Made by a program: the position numbers and the translations under genes. A stretch of DNA of 64,000 nucleotides from Albula goreensis (Eukaryota > Chordata > Actinopteri > Albuliformes > Albulidae), in the NCBI GenBank assembly GCA_022829145.1, contig CM040745.1, positions 40,028,144-40,092,143 of the forward strand, given 5' to 3'. The notes below the pieces were generated by a model. It worked only from the letters and a program-made list of their open reading frames with translations. It was not told the DNA's origin and did not search any database. The stretch's first letter is position 1; the number at the start of each line of letters is the position of its first letter. Below are positions 13,535 through 27,500 of the stretch, piece after piece.

Positions 13535-14055
13535 AAAAGGCAGCCAAACTATCGGCTATCAGGAGTACTTGGGCAATCAGTGAAAGCCACACCACTCTTG
13601 TGTTTACTGGGGGTCATACCTGTTGCTCTGGAAAGACATGAGGAACGTATCCGACCCTCCTAATACCTGCAAGGAAAGCAACAATGGTAAAGTGGGAGGG
13701 TGACCAACCCCCCACTATTAATCTGATGGGCATCAATTGGTGATCTCATATCTTTGGAGAAACTGTGACATCTTATTACATGAGAATTAAATGCATTTGT
13801 AAAATTGTGGAATGAACCCTTGAGACTACTGGGTTTGAATCCTGGCGTGGCTATTTTCTCTTGAACAATATGCAAGATAATTTGAATGTATTCTGTGGAT
13901 TGTGTTGTGGTTGTGCTGGACATATATCATTTAAATGATTGTGTGCTGTCAATGAACTGTCTGCTGTGATGATGTGTTGCTGTTGTTTCCCTCTGCTTGC
14001 TCTGTATTATGAGGGATAAAACCAATAAAAATAATTTTCAAAAAAGGCAGCCAAA
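13535..14055 (+). mobile_element. 493-bp retroposon-like insertion with 14-bp target-site duplication
   Basis: The 14-mer AAAAGGCAGCCAAA occurs at 13535-13548 and again at 14042-14055. The enclosed 493 bp ends in an A-rich tail (ATAAAACCAATAAAAATAA), and the duplication starts with AAAA, as expected for LINE-primed retroposition. A B-box-like GGGTTTGAATCC lies near 13828. The family was not identified. Confidence 0.65.
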
Positions 14056-15100
14056 TTATGATTACAGGCAATTGCATTTAGTTGTGGTGTTTAGTTGTAT
14101 ATATTTTCCTGTCCAGTGGTGACCATCATGACCAGTAATTTCAACATGTTAAATGTAGAAAGTAATACATATATAGGCCTATTTCCAAAACATTAAAATA
14201 TTTAACACATTTTAATTATGTATGCAGTTTTACTCAGCACACATTTATATCACAATTATGTCTATATTACTAATTATTATTAAAATGTTTAAATAAACAT
14301 TAAATACTTTTCTCTTATGCTAACATGGATGATAGTGGTATGGTGTCAGTGGTATAATGTCTCCTGGCGTTCTCATGGCTTAGAGAATGGGGCTATGAGA
14401 AAGGCGAAAGGCTGTCTCGGGTATTGCAGGACCACGATGCATTGTCATGTAACCGATTCTCTACTTTGTGCTGGCTTCCGCAACATAGCAGAACAACACC
14501 GCTGAAAAGGAAAAATGGGACAACACTGATGAGAAGAGAACATATTAAAATGAGCGTCTTCAGGAAAAAGGACGGGACTACTAAATATCTGGTTGTGCTG
14601 TGGTTCCACCTGTCAGTTGGTTAATGAGGTCAGTTACCTAGCCTACTTTGAACAGTTGGCATTCTTATAAGCAATCTATTGGTTCATGTTAGTGAAGACA
14701 AACCAATTAAATTGATGACAACAGCCAGGGTTTTCAACCAGGGGTCGGCGGAGGCCTAGTAGGCCTCTGTGCTAGGAACTACAGGGGTTCCACAGAAAAA
14801 AAAATCAAGTCAAAACTAGTGGTAAGTAAGCGTTCATATTAAAACTGAGGGAAAAACATTTTTTGTGTACTTCAAATTTGTTTTGAATACACTACATGCA
14901 TTCCTCCCATCATAACTAAAAGAACATCACCATGGTTTTCAGTACAATAACTGATAAATAAAAGGTAAACTTAGATTCTCCAGTTTATGACCACAATCTC
15001 TTAACATTGTTCTTATTTTGAGACACTTGCCGAATGCATTTAGGTAAATGCTATGAAAAAACTGTGTAGGCTGTACTGTATTATCCTCTTAAAACAACAT
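14056..15100. other. intergenic AT-rich stretch upstream of myg1
   Basis: There is no gene here. Around 14730-14800 the sequence GGTTTTCAACCAGGGGTC resembles the end of non-autonomous hAT-like elements, but no matching second end was found. Confidence 0.45.
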
Positions 15101-15254
15101 TTATGGATGTTACAGCACTTAGAACATCACATTTCCTCTGTATGAAAATATTTTACCAGCCACCTTTTGACAAAACGAAGTGATAGACGTCATATCCGTT
15201 AGTCCGTCAGTAATACGGTCCCTCTTCTTCCGTCCTCATGTGAAGTCCTGTTCC
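15101..15254 (+). promoter_or_regulatory. myg1: probable myg1 promoter / 5'UTR
   Basis: This is the region just upstream of the first in-frame ATG. No TATA box is visible. An ETS-type CTTCCG lies at 15227-15232 and a CRE-like GACGTCAT near 15186, both common in housekeeping promoters. The start site is inferred, not seen. Confidence 0.4.
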
Positions 15255-15551
15255 ATGCTTATGTCCCTATACCTGCGGTACGCTAATACCGCTACTGTTC
15301 CACACCTGTTTTCGATACTTGCTTGTTGTGGCTCAATTTCTACTCCCTGCTTTCCTAAAGCAATCAGCCGTTTGAGACTACAAGTACCAGTTACCGTCGC
15401 AAACATTCAAAAGCGCTACATGCAACCGCCTGAAGCGAAGCGCAAGTGTACGGAGAAAATGTCGGTGCTTAAAATTGGTACCCACAATGGGACTTTTCAT
15501 TGTGATGAAGTTTTCGCATGTTTTCTCCTTCGGCAGCTCCCAGAATACAAG
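15255..15551 (+). CDS. myg1: myg1 exon 1 (residues 1-99)
   Basis: The first in-frame ATG is at 15255 (MLMSLYLRY), with others at 15261, 15420 and 15459. The long start gives a mitochondrial-targeting-like leader, rich in Arg, Ser and Thr and poor in acids. Starting at 15420 would drop the leader but keep the basic KRK. The exon carries the first metal motif and ends PEYK at donor AAG/GTAAAT, phase 0. Confidence 0.9.
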
Positions 15552-18500
15552 GTAAATAGAAAACTTTATCACTGGCTAGCTACTGTATAAAATGCACGAA
15601 TAATGCATTGCTCTCAAACGTACAGCGGTGTCATTATACCGTTATCACTACAGACGTGGAGGCACTTCGCTGTTGAAACCAAATTGGAAGTCAGAATCTT
15701 ACTCCAAAGTACCCCCATATCTGTGGTGATGCATAGTGGCACCAGGGTGATGGTTTAGCCTGGGCTGGGACGTCTTACACTTTGGCTCAATACAGTCCAC
15801 TTATTTAGTTAATCATGTAGCTGACGTAGTACCCGAGTACAAAAATATCAACCTCATTAAACAGCTAAGAATGTCACAAAGATGAATTCAGATGCAAGAG
15901 GTTGCATTTTAGGCTGAGGCTTGAAAACCATGTTCAAGGGAAGCACAGTTCCAATTCTTTGTCTATCTTGCTCAGCGTGTCTCGTCTTTAGCTAGAGTTC
16001 CTATAATTCTAGAGATGACTGTTATGCTGCAGTTGTAAGCATACTATGCACTACTAACAAATCACACAATCAAGGATTCCCAAATAGGATCTATGCACCA
16101 CTGTGCTTCTGGGAAGTCCATCGCCTTTATGAAATTATGTTCATGTTTACATGTATTATAAAATATATAGTGTGCATTCAGGTGTCAATATATATCCCAA
16201 GTATTGGTAATTATCAAAGGTAGGCAATGTTTTATGGTGTCTACAGCGGGAATTGCAGTCACAGTTTGGATAAATTGTCTCCACCTCCCTCCCTCCTGAT
16301 ATTCATTTCGACAAAATTAATTCAACATCATTAACCAGAACTGTAAATATCAGTTGTTTGAATGCATGTAATTCTATGCCATTGGCAAGATAGCCTAAAC
16401 TTTGTCCCTTAGCCCCTTTTTTGGGAATCATGTGTGCAGTGGATGGAGACCTCATATTAAATAGCTTTCGTAGATCCATGATATCACAATTTTAGTCCAT
16501 ATACTTGTGTGTGGATTAGTGACTGCATTGCAGCTTGTAGTGGATGTTGGATATAGGTGTCAGATGTAATTATTTTACTTAGATAGTGGGTGTCCTCAGC
16601 CACAAGTGTGAATGATTATTTGAAACACTGATAGCTGGTTTGCTGTCTAGTGGTTTGTTTCCAGGCAGTTGGTACTTAGTATAGATAAAATATAAATTTT
16701 ACTTGGTAAATGTAATGAATATTTTAAAATGATTAAATTGGATGATTTAAAATGAATTCACCACTATTTATTCTTCTAGATGATTGCTATATTTAAATTA
16801 GTTGAATCCTACATAGTTGTAATTAGGTGTTCTGTGAGTGACTGTTCCCTGTTGCCTCTAAATCACCAAAGGATGCAGAAATTGTGAGGACGCGCGACCC
16901 GGCTGCTCTGGCCGAGTGCGACATCGTAGTAGACGTTGGAGGGGAGTTCGACCCAAAGAGGCATCGCTATGATCATCATCAGAGGTACTGCACTTCTTCA
17001 CAGTCACATCGTAGAGCCGCCATGAGCTAACATTACACCTCGCATGTGTGTTTTGCAGTGACGGTTTTCAGTGTTGAGCCTCAGTCCTATATCCTGTTGA
17101 GTGCCTACAGAATGGAAACCTACACTCAAAAACTGTGAGAGATGAAACTGGCTGTCATGGGTTAATGCTAGAGTATAACTGGACTGTGGGACAATGGACA
17201 CCAGTGTTAAATGTATCTTCAAGTAACAATTTTGCGAGAGCTAATCAATAATAGCCAGGATGAAGCCATTCAATGTACGGATAGTCCCCCAAATGGAAAT
17301 CAGTGTAAGATTCTTTATGCTGGATATATTTTTGTGCATTATACATATTTTGCTTGCATCATACAAATGGAAAATTAAGCCATCATTAAGTTATGAATAT
17401 TTTATTTTAGTAACACCCATTTTTTCAACTTAACATTAATTAGTTTCTGAAAGAATTAACACATCATTCCAGAAGAAAAAAGTGTATTTTTTCACAATTC
17501 ATATTTACATTCTTAATTAAGGACTTACTATGCACGCTAGTACATCACTGCTTTATATTTAGACAGTTATTATGTATATTTATTTTGTTAAAATGTTTTA
17601 TTTCTGAAGACCATTGTTTAATGTAAGTTGAAAACTTGCTGTAATGCTTTCCACACAGTTTACCTCATTTAGACTTTGTACCCATTGCTCCAGGGTGGTG
17701 GGTATGGGTCGGGCCAGTTTATAGTAATGATTTTATGGGCTATTTCCATAAGAACTGCAAGCTTATGCAGTTTGGTATCCAAAATGAAATGACATGTTCA
17801 AAAGATATGTTTATATTCTCTTTATGTCCTCTTTTACATTATCCCAGCACTTCCAGCTTTGGACAGTCCCAAAATGTGTATAATTACCTATTAGACCACA
17901 ACCTCTCCAACAGAGTGCACTAGACTTCTTATTAGTTGATAATATAAGTGGGGTTCTGAAGTCTCTTTAGTTTCCATACAGATTCTCTCCAATTAGCTGT
18001 ATTTAAAGCTCTGTGCCATGACTCCAAGCACTCCTCCCATTCATCATCCACAGATATGGTGTTTACCTCCAACTCCCATTACCTCAGATGTCTACAGTAT
18101 TATCTGTTATATCCAAATGAATCCTTCCATAAATACAGGACACTATATTATTTGAACATACTTATTTCAACTATTTCAAACCAGTATTGTTAAAAATTTG
18201 TTGCCATTTTTGTGCTGTCCCATTCTTTACTATACCTTATTTGAAGGTACCTAACAGACTGCTGGATGCAATTCCGAATTTGATCTGAAGCTGAGAGAAT
18301 GACCTGAGCGTGCTGCTTTCAGAGATTTGATTAACTGTAATCTGAGCCCAGTAATTAAAAACCGTTACCCATTCATTTTGAAAGGCTTAAGTTCCCGCCA
18401 ATCTTTTGGATTTGAAAAGGGAAGAACTCATAGGTAATCTTTTGTTTCCTGTGCTTGTTCCGAGTGTTCCCTTTTACGTCTCTAAGTCTAATTTAATCCA

Positions 18501-21500
18501 TGGCACTAGTGTCCTGAGGTGTGCAGCCCAGTAATAACTCCTACGAAGAGCTAGGGCTAAGCTACCTTTCTTTTAGAGGGAAAATCACTTTTAATTGCAC
18601 CTGGGGTCTTTTTGCTTTGCTGGTGTAGGCAGAAAATGTTACAGGCAGAGCTCGCAACAGAGGGAAGAAGCTTGGTATTCATCTCGATTCCTAAACATTT
18701 CTGTGCTTCCCACCAATTACAGGGGAGGTGTCTCGTAGTACTCCAGATCCCTACCGACTTGCGAAATATGTTTCTGACAGTTAGCTGAGAATAGTTTAAT
18801 GACACTCATTTAACAGCCAGTTTCAGGGAAATTCTGTATTATTTAAAGATCTTTATCTCTGTGTGAGGTGTGTACAGATTGGTCAAACTGTGCAGAACAA
18901 AGATGCTGTGAGCTACTCGTCGAGCGTCCGGGTTTATTTTGTCAAATAACTGGCTGAGTACCAAAACAAACCTGCGATTGTTGATGATAGTTTCACCGCC
19001 CTATTCATCACGTCATGTAGTTTGGGAAAACCTGGCACCATATAACAAGCAGTGTCTTCCACATTTTCAGTATGGAACACATTTTGAATAGGATGTATAT
19101 TTTTTTACAGTGGGGAGAATAATCTGACCAACCCTCTCTTCTCATTGGTTGGAATTCAGGTGTTGTGGGTGCCGAAATGAAGTGACCTGACCTTTATGCA
19201 AAATGACCAGTGTTAGATAAAGTGTGGAGAACAAGATCCCAAAAGAGTTTATACTTTTTTTTTTTTTTTTTTTTTTACCTTTTTTTTTACTTTTTTGTTT
19301 GTTGCAGGATGACTCAATAGTTTGTTTTTAACTGTCTTAGAAATTATATTTATTTTATGACTCCTCTGCAGATGCACAAGCCGAGAGCTGAAAGTCATCT
19401 TCCTGGTGGATGAAAATTCCGCTAAATCAGTCTATGAGATGAGCTTAGCTTTCAAAAGTTTCAGTCGTCTCTGTGGAGCACAAGACTCATTTGCAGTGGC
19501 CCGGAAGCGCAAAATAAAAGCTTAGAAATTAGAAAACAAAATGCAACAAATCAGAAATAAAGACATGATTAATCAGAAATCAGAAAACAAGTGATATGGT
19601 GGTTACCTAGTTGCCTAGCTACCTTATGGAAAGCTCAGTGAGCTGGAAAAAATCAGTTACTCAAATGTATGACGTGTTAATTTTTAACCAGATCTTCATT
19701 ACATGGTTGATTTGTTGCTCTTGTATGTAGTCATCCTTATTATCCTTTAAAGTGACAAATATCGGCCTGTTCAGCAGGTCTTCTGCAAAAATATTTCTGG
19801 GTTAAGTGGGGGGAAGTGCCGTTTCCTTTGTGTCTAGTAACATGTTTTCCAAGATGTCCTCACAGTTATGGATGTTATGGAAACAAAAAAAACAAAAACG
19901 TTAAAGGCAGTGTACGTTTGAAGAAATCGCCAACTGTAGCACATAGAGCAAGCACACACTTCCCCTAAAAAATTGTCCAGAATTTATCCTTTAACATGTT
20001 CATTGGACACATTGTCATAGTTGTCAATTAGCATGTCAAAACAAGGTCTTTTAGGTAGCTCAAAGTTATATAGTGAGGGGGAAAATGACTTCTGGGAACT
20101 GGGAAATATAATTCTGTGTGGTGACCGATCCGGCCTTTCTTTGATCAAGCAAGAGTAAATGATTACGATTTCAAGTGGAGGCTTTCAGCTGCTGTTCATC
20201 TCTCTCTGAAAGGGGTATTTGTGGCACATCAGCCTCCATTTTTTCCCCTCGCTGCGGCGGGGGATTTCTATAAAAATCTCTGAGAGATGCCGCCGCGCGT
20301 TTCTCAGCGGGGCGTAACGATAATTACTGTACACCATCGACCCCCCTCCCAGCCGGCTCAGGTGGTGTGCGGTCTGTCATCTCTCCCGCTAGCGGCCTCC
20401 GCGTGCTACCTGACCTTCAGTCTTACGCCTAAGGTGACATATGGAACAGGTGGGGGTGGGGGCGGGGGGAGATATCACAATGGTATTGCCTGTCAAGCCA
20501 CCTGTCAGGCTTTTAGTCAGGTGTATACTATAGTTGCCATTACACTCTGTGTAGATTCAGTACAATGATAACCACAAACATGAGTGCTGGCCAATATGGT
20601 ACACATCCTGTGTATAGTCGATCTCTTCTGATTGGTCTCTCTTGCTCTCCGTTTCTCTCTCTTTCTCTGCTTCTGCCTCTTTATTAATGATGCAGGGATT
20701 CCTCAGCTCAGCCAATTAGCCCGCTAATGACTGCTTCGTTCTCCGCCACCCATTGAGTTTGCCATTAATTACACGCCTCAGCATTCAGGGCCAGTGTGCG
20801 GAATCACATCAATTATGCCGAGTTTGAACGACACCCAGCCTGGTCCAGTCTAAATTGCAATCATCTTCAGACGCAGGCACCATAATTCCACATGATTATT
20901 ATCAATTCATCCACACACAGACACTTGCGCATGCACAACATGTGTATCTGAATCTCCCTTACTGGAAAAAAGTGTGTTTGACTTTGATTCTCTAGTGCAT
21001 GAAAGTGTTTGATGAGGAGATCAGGCCAGTCAGCCCATAAAAGGGTTTGTTGGCAGGTACGTAATAGTGAATACAGGCAACAGGGTATGCCAGAAACTGC
21101 CAGAAAATATGAAAATGTTATTTTGGTTGCGTTAAGGTTTTCAGTGTTGCCATTGTAGTGAAAAGTTAACATCACAGTTTATATTTTGTTTGAAGATAAA
21201 TTGTACAAATGGTATATTTCTGTTGCAAAAAACATAAGTAAACTATATTAAAAAAAAAAAAAAAAAGATTAGGTGATGGATGCAAGGTTGGTATAGGCTA
21301 TTGAGTGAAATTCTTTAAACCTTTCCTCATTAGATCGCTGGATTATTGAACAGTTAAAGATGAGTTGGTATTGCTTAATTATAATCGCCAGGGGCCTCTG
21401 GGTGGCTCATGTGGTAAGACGTTTGCTTGTGAAGCAGGGGTGAGCCCTGTGACTGGGCGTTTGAGTCCCAGCCATGCCATTACCGTCTATGGAGAGATGT

Positions 21501-24500
21501 CCACATTGCAAATTAGCCCAGTGTCACCAGGGAGTAATAGGAGTTAAGCCATTAAAGTTTGTTGGTCTCATTGCTTTTTAATGGCTACTCCTGGTTGGCC
21601 AGGTGCCTGTGGAAGTACAAACTGATGTAAGCCAACTTCATCATCCACCGGGTGCAGGCAGTGTATTGTGGGAGGTTCATCTGTGAGGGATTGTCATGCA
21701 AATCACCTGCTCACGGCCTCCTCCACCCTATTTCGGTGGGAGAGGGTTGCTGCGCGAGGCTAAGTAGGGGTAGGATCAATTATAAAATAAAAGGTTTCGA
21801 TGAAAGATTTTTGACCATTGTGGTTGGTGGTGAATCTGCAGTGTGTAAAAAAACCGAGGGCTTTTCATCACATGACTCAGAGGAGCCACATGCCCATGGC
21901 TAAACGTTTGTAGCTGTAAATAATTGAAGCCTGTCCTTTTCACACAGGCGCTGTATAGTTCTGTATGCTGTACTCATAATGCTGCCTCACCAAGCAATTC
22001 AACCCTCCTCAACATACCTGGGTCTCATTATCGCGCTTTTGAGATGAGTACAGTGTTGCTGGCTCTATTCTCCTCTGAAAAAGGTGCCAGGTTCAAAGTA
22101 TATAATTTTTGCAGTGGAAACAAAAATAAATAACAGAATGCAAAGGTATTGAATAATTTTTGCAGATAATGTTTTTTTTTTTGTCAGGAAATGCCTTCCT
22201 TACTTTCGTGCAGTAATGGAAGCGCAGACTCAGCGACAGAAGGGGACGTCATTTCAAACACTTTTTAAACAACAACCACATTTAGGTGTCATCAGATTTT
22301 AATATTTTGACAGGCAACTGAAACTAGTGAAATTATACAGGCTTCCCTGCTTCTCTGACAGCAACATTAGTTATATTAGTTTCTGATATGAGTTGTCCCA
22401 TAACTGTTACCCTTGTAGCTATAACTGATTACTCCTAAACTAAGAAGCACTCTTCTCTCAAACATCAACTGGGTTTTATTTACCCTGAGTTTGCTTAACA
22501 TCTGCATTTTAAATGTGGAAATTACTTCTTGAAGAAAGTTTAGTTATGATTAGTTATGTTCATTTCTCCCTCAAGAAAGTTTGAATGTCATGAAATTTTA
22601 GAGAGCCAATGAGGAACTATTTCAAGTTTCGAAAATAAACGTGTTTGTTCTTGTCTTATTTGTAATGCATGAATTGATTGTCTGTTGGACTAAATTTTGG
22701 TTTGGAAAAAACGCTTCTCCAAATGTTCCTCCAGGCAGGCCTTGTTGCTTGCATTTAATATTGAAAAACAGAATTATATATTCATATTAATTGCCAGCAG
22801 AGCAGAAGCTGCACCAGCATTTCAGATTATCTTTAGCCATTGCCTTAAAATTATAATTAACATAGAAACACTTTACTGTGCCATGATGCTCTCTCCATGA
22901 CATACAAATGTAGTGCAAGTTAATGCTTTCACATAGTTACATTCTTTCACATTCTTGCAGTCGGTTCCTAGCCTGTAGTGCAAATAATCCAAATTACTGT
23001 AAACTGCTCCAGTAATTTTGCACAGCAGAGGGTGACAGATTGGTGGCACAATCTCTTGGTTCCAGTGAATTGAAATGGAGGAGAAACAGTTACCGCCTCG
23101 CTTTTGTTGCAGAAAGAGAGGATTGGACCTCTTAGAGGCTCAGTGCCCCCAGGTGGCTCATGCAATAAAGATGCTCATTTTAGCTGGGTGTTTCAGTCCC
23201 AGCCATGCCAATGCTGGCAATGGCCGTTGTTCCACTTTGGAGAGGCTATAGTTGGCCCAGTTTTGCCAGGGAATGGTAGGGGATAAGATGGCTGGTTTTG
23301 TTGGTCTCAACGCTCTCCAGCAGACACTCATGAACAGGCCTCATGCCTGCAGATGTATACACTGTGAGTGGATGCTGCCCTCCAAATTCTCATGGGTAAT
23401 ATGAGATTGGTGGAGTGCCTGCAGTGTGGACAGAAGCAAGATTAGCCATCATGAGAATCAGAGTGTCTATGGCTCTCTCCTCCTGAAGTCAGCGGGAAAG
23501 GGTTGCTAGCCAGAGATCAACAAGTTCAGTTCAGTTTAGGTTAAGAAAAAAGGGGAAAAATCTGGGGTAAAAAATAGAATAAAAGTATGAAAATTATACA
23601 GCAAATTTTATTCAAAATATGTAGTGTGTATAATCTCAGAATGACCAAAAACAATGTAATTATGTGTATTTATCACAAATCACACAGTGCTATGAGAAAG
23701 GCCTTTGTCTGTTTTTCTGCATTTAGTGTGGTTTTCATTTTAAATTTAGTGAAATATTTTTGTTGGATGCAGTCTGAGATAAATGAAAAAAATGATACCA
23801 ATTTTTGGTGATTCTTGATTTTTTTTTTTAGCTGTTTTGTTGTTTGTTTCACAAAAACTTGAGACACCCAGATGAGCTCCATGAGAGTTCTGGAACAATG
23901 TTCTAGAGACCAATAAGGCTTCGTTATGACTGGCAGACCATACCGCCGTTTCCTCATGGTGCTGGAAGTTTATGGTTTTAGGATGCTTTGCTGCATTAGG
24001 ATCTGGATGACTTGCCATCGTTGAAGGATCCATGAATTCTTCTGTCTGTATCAGAGAATTCTACAGGAGACTGTCAGGCCACCCTTCCACGAACCGAGAC
24101 TGAAGCATAGCTGGGCCTGGCAGCAAGACAGTGAACACACCAGAAAGTCTGCATCAGAATGGTTGAATAGCAAGAAAAACGTAGGAATGGCCTAGTCCAG
24201 ACTGCATTGAGATGTCATGACAGGACCTGAGAGGAACAGTTTAGACTTGAAAACTGATTTGAAGCAGTTCTGTGAGGAGGGGCCAAAGTTCCTTTACAGC
24301 ACCATAAGAAACTGATAAATATGGCAACTCTAGGAAGCATTAACTTTGTGTTAACGGTGGCACAATGTGTTACTCAGTCCAAGGAAGCAAATACATTTTC
24401 ACACAGGAGCAGCGGATTTTGTATCATTTTCTTGAGTCAGAATTTGTGTTGTTTGTTCACTCAGGTTCTCCTTTATCTAATAATTAGGCTTTGGTTGAAA

Positions 24501-27500
24501 AGTCGATAACGTTTGGTGTCAGAATATGAAAATATGTATTTTTTGCATATGTGATATTTCTACACCTCCAGCCATAGTCACACAAAGGGAAACCTAGGGA
24601 AGGGATGTTATCGGCTAATTACGGCTGAAATTTAAAAACCGTGTTCTCCACATGGCTGATGGAGAAGGGTCACCGGGATGCAGATTCCAGGAGTGCCCGT
24701 GCTTCGGGTTTGCAGACTCTTTGGTATGCACGGTCAGCATTACCCCTTCTGCACTCATCTTAAAAAAAAAGAAAAAAATCTCTGTCATGAGAAATTACAC
24801 GGCACCTCTCTGTACACAAGATCATTTGTGGCACCTTCAGCGTCCATATTTCCCTCAGAACTCCCTATCAGTAAGTTTCAGAAAGATGTGAGCATAGTCA
24901 GATCCCGTAAAGTGTGTCATTGTGCTGAAGCCGAAATTCTGTACGGCGAAAACATTGGAGCTAAAGCTGAAACGCTGTATTGCAAGACACTCCACCGCAC
25001 AAGCTCATTTTACATTCAGCCAGTTTCTATTGTTACTTATCAGTTCCCAGACGTACATCATTAATGCTTTTTTGTCTAATTAGCCATACATTTCTCCTCT
25101 TCGCTGCTGTGCGGCTATGTACTTTCCTACAAGGGGCAACGTAATAACCGTCGATAGGTGAGAAACCACTGATTTCTAAGACTGTTATATATCTACAAAT
25201 CCAGTGGTTTCTTAACATTTAATTTCCTCTGTTCAAATGAAGTACTGTTTCCTTTGCTCCTCTTAGCTCTCAATGTTTTTGCATGGTGGTGCAGGCCTAA
25301 AAAAAGTTTTTATCATTCAGTGTTAAAATGTCATTCATATAGCTCAGAGCTATAAATATGTATTTCTTACACCACTAGTAGAATACGAAAACATATAGGC
25401 AACAATATTATAAGGGCAATATAAATTCACTTTGGTGTATTTACTATGCTTTCCTGCATAGTGTAGCATGAGGTTGTGGGAAATCAACAGAACATCAACC
25501 ACATTATGCTAACTACTGTGTCTTAGTGACCTATACTTTTGTGATACACTAACTCATTTAACTTGTAGCAGATATTACAGAATAACACTCCCTATGCATT
25601 GCTTGTCTGCTGATAGTGAGCTTGGTTAACGTTATGTGCTCACAATAGAAAAGTGTGAAAAATAAGCTCATTGACGAGTATCGTTACTGATGTTTTGAGA
25701 TCTGAGATAATCTCTATTTTTAGTGCAGTTGGCTTCGTCATATCACAATTAAAGCAAGCTACCAAGCCCAAGTTTAGGAGAATTCTTTGTGGGGTTTTCA
25801 TTAGCAGGTTAAAGAATATGTGGGTATCTGTGTAGCTGCTGCTTTTCATACCAATATGTCCATAAAGCACAGACTCTGGTGTGTACTTTGATTTAGTTTT
25901 ACAGTCCGTCAGTTTGATGAATAGTTAATCACAGACTGACGGAGTTTATACAGTAGCCGTTGTTGAAGGGAGTGTCTTCGCCCCTGGTCAGAGCTGGTTA
26001 CATTATAATGTTACCACGCTAATGCGTCAGACTGGAGATAGGCTACATTGCTAATGGTGGTATCTGATTTGAAGTACATCCACATCATGCCATCTTATCT
26101 GTTTAATTGGCTAGCTGTTACACTAGCCTAGCAAGCATTTCAACATTTGCCATTTATATGTAGCTGCCTGCTATATGTAATGCCTACAGAATGTTTGGCA
26201 AGAAGCTTGGATAGCTCTAGCTATAGCTAGCTCGGACAGCAGGCTAAGTGAATCTTTGCATCGCCGAGGCTTTGCGGCAGATTTCATTAATGACTATGAT
26301 AGATAATGATTAGCTACTTTACACAATATGTGGTCAACTCAGATTGCTGAGGATTCAAACCTTCTAGGCCTAGGGCATTGCTATGTAAGCATGGATTGTT
26401 ATTTTATTGCTTTTGTGCTTTGATGCAGACTAAAAAAATGATATACTACAAATAATATCAAAAACACAACAAAAACAATATTTGTAGCATACTGCTACAA
26501 ATAACCGATGACTAAACTGCGTACATGAATAAACTGATGACATTGTTTTTGTTGTGTCTTTGCTCTTTAACTTTTAATAAAAAAAAAAAAACTAAAACAT
26601 GTATTTTTAGACCTGTTTCCCACAGAGATAATGTCGTCGTTTACTCCACCAATATTTTCAATGTACTAAATAAACACCAGCTTGATTTTTTTTACAAATC
26701 CAACACCTTAATTCTCACATTTATTGTCTTTCTTTTGTTTCTTTTATTTATTCTCCCTCCTTCCTCTCTCCACACTCTCATTTAGCAAGAAGCCATATTA
26801 GCTGAAGATCCAAGATGCATGGAAAATATAAATTTTCTAATGAAAGCTGCAACGATGCTCTTCTTTGTACAGTGATATGTATGTATATTTATTGTGTATG
26901 TGTTTGTGTATATATTTATATATACACCAATCAGCCATAACATTATGACCGCTGACAGGTGAAGTGAATAACACTGATTATCTTGTTATCATGGCAGCTG
27001 TCAGTGAGTGGGATATATTAGGCAGCAAGTGAACATTTTGTCGTCAGAGATGATGTGTTAGAAGCAGGAAAAATGGGCAAACATAAGGATTTGAGCGACT
27101 TTGACAAGGGCCAAATTGTGATGGCTTGACGAGTGGGTCAGACCATCTCCAAAACTGCAGCTCTTGTGGGGTGTTCCCGGTCTGCAGTGGTCAGTACCTA
27201 TTGTGGTCCAAGGAAGGAAAAGCGGTGAACCAACAACAGGGTCATGGGTGTCCAAGGCTCATTGATGCACCTGGGGAGCAAAGGCTGGCTTGTGTGATCC
27301 AATCCAACTGACAAGCTACTGTGGGTCAAATTACTGAAAAAGATAATACTGGTTCTGATAGAAAGGTGTCAGAACACAGTGCCTCACAGTTTGTTGTGTA
27401 TGGGGCTGTGAAGCCGCAAACCAGTCAGGGTGCCCATGCTGACCCCTGTCCACTGCCCAAAGTGCCAGCAATGGGCATGTGAACATCAGAACTGGAACAT

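Noticed and set aside
21392..21480. tRNA gene considered for the A/B-box-bearing head
   Set aside because: The A-box to B-box spacing is too wide, the sequence does not fold as a cloverleaf by eye, and it recurs as a dispersed family, so it is a SINE.
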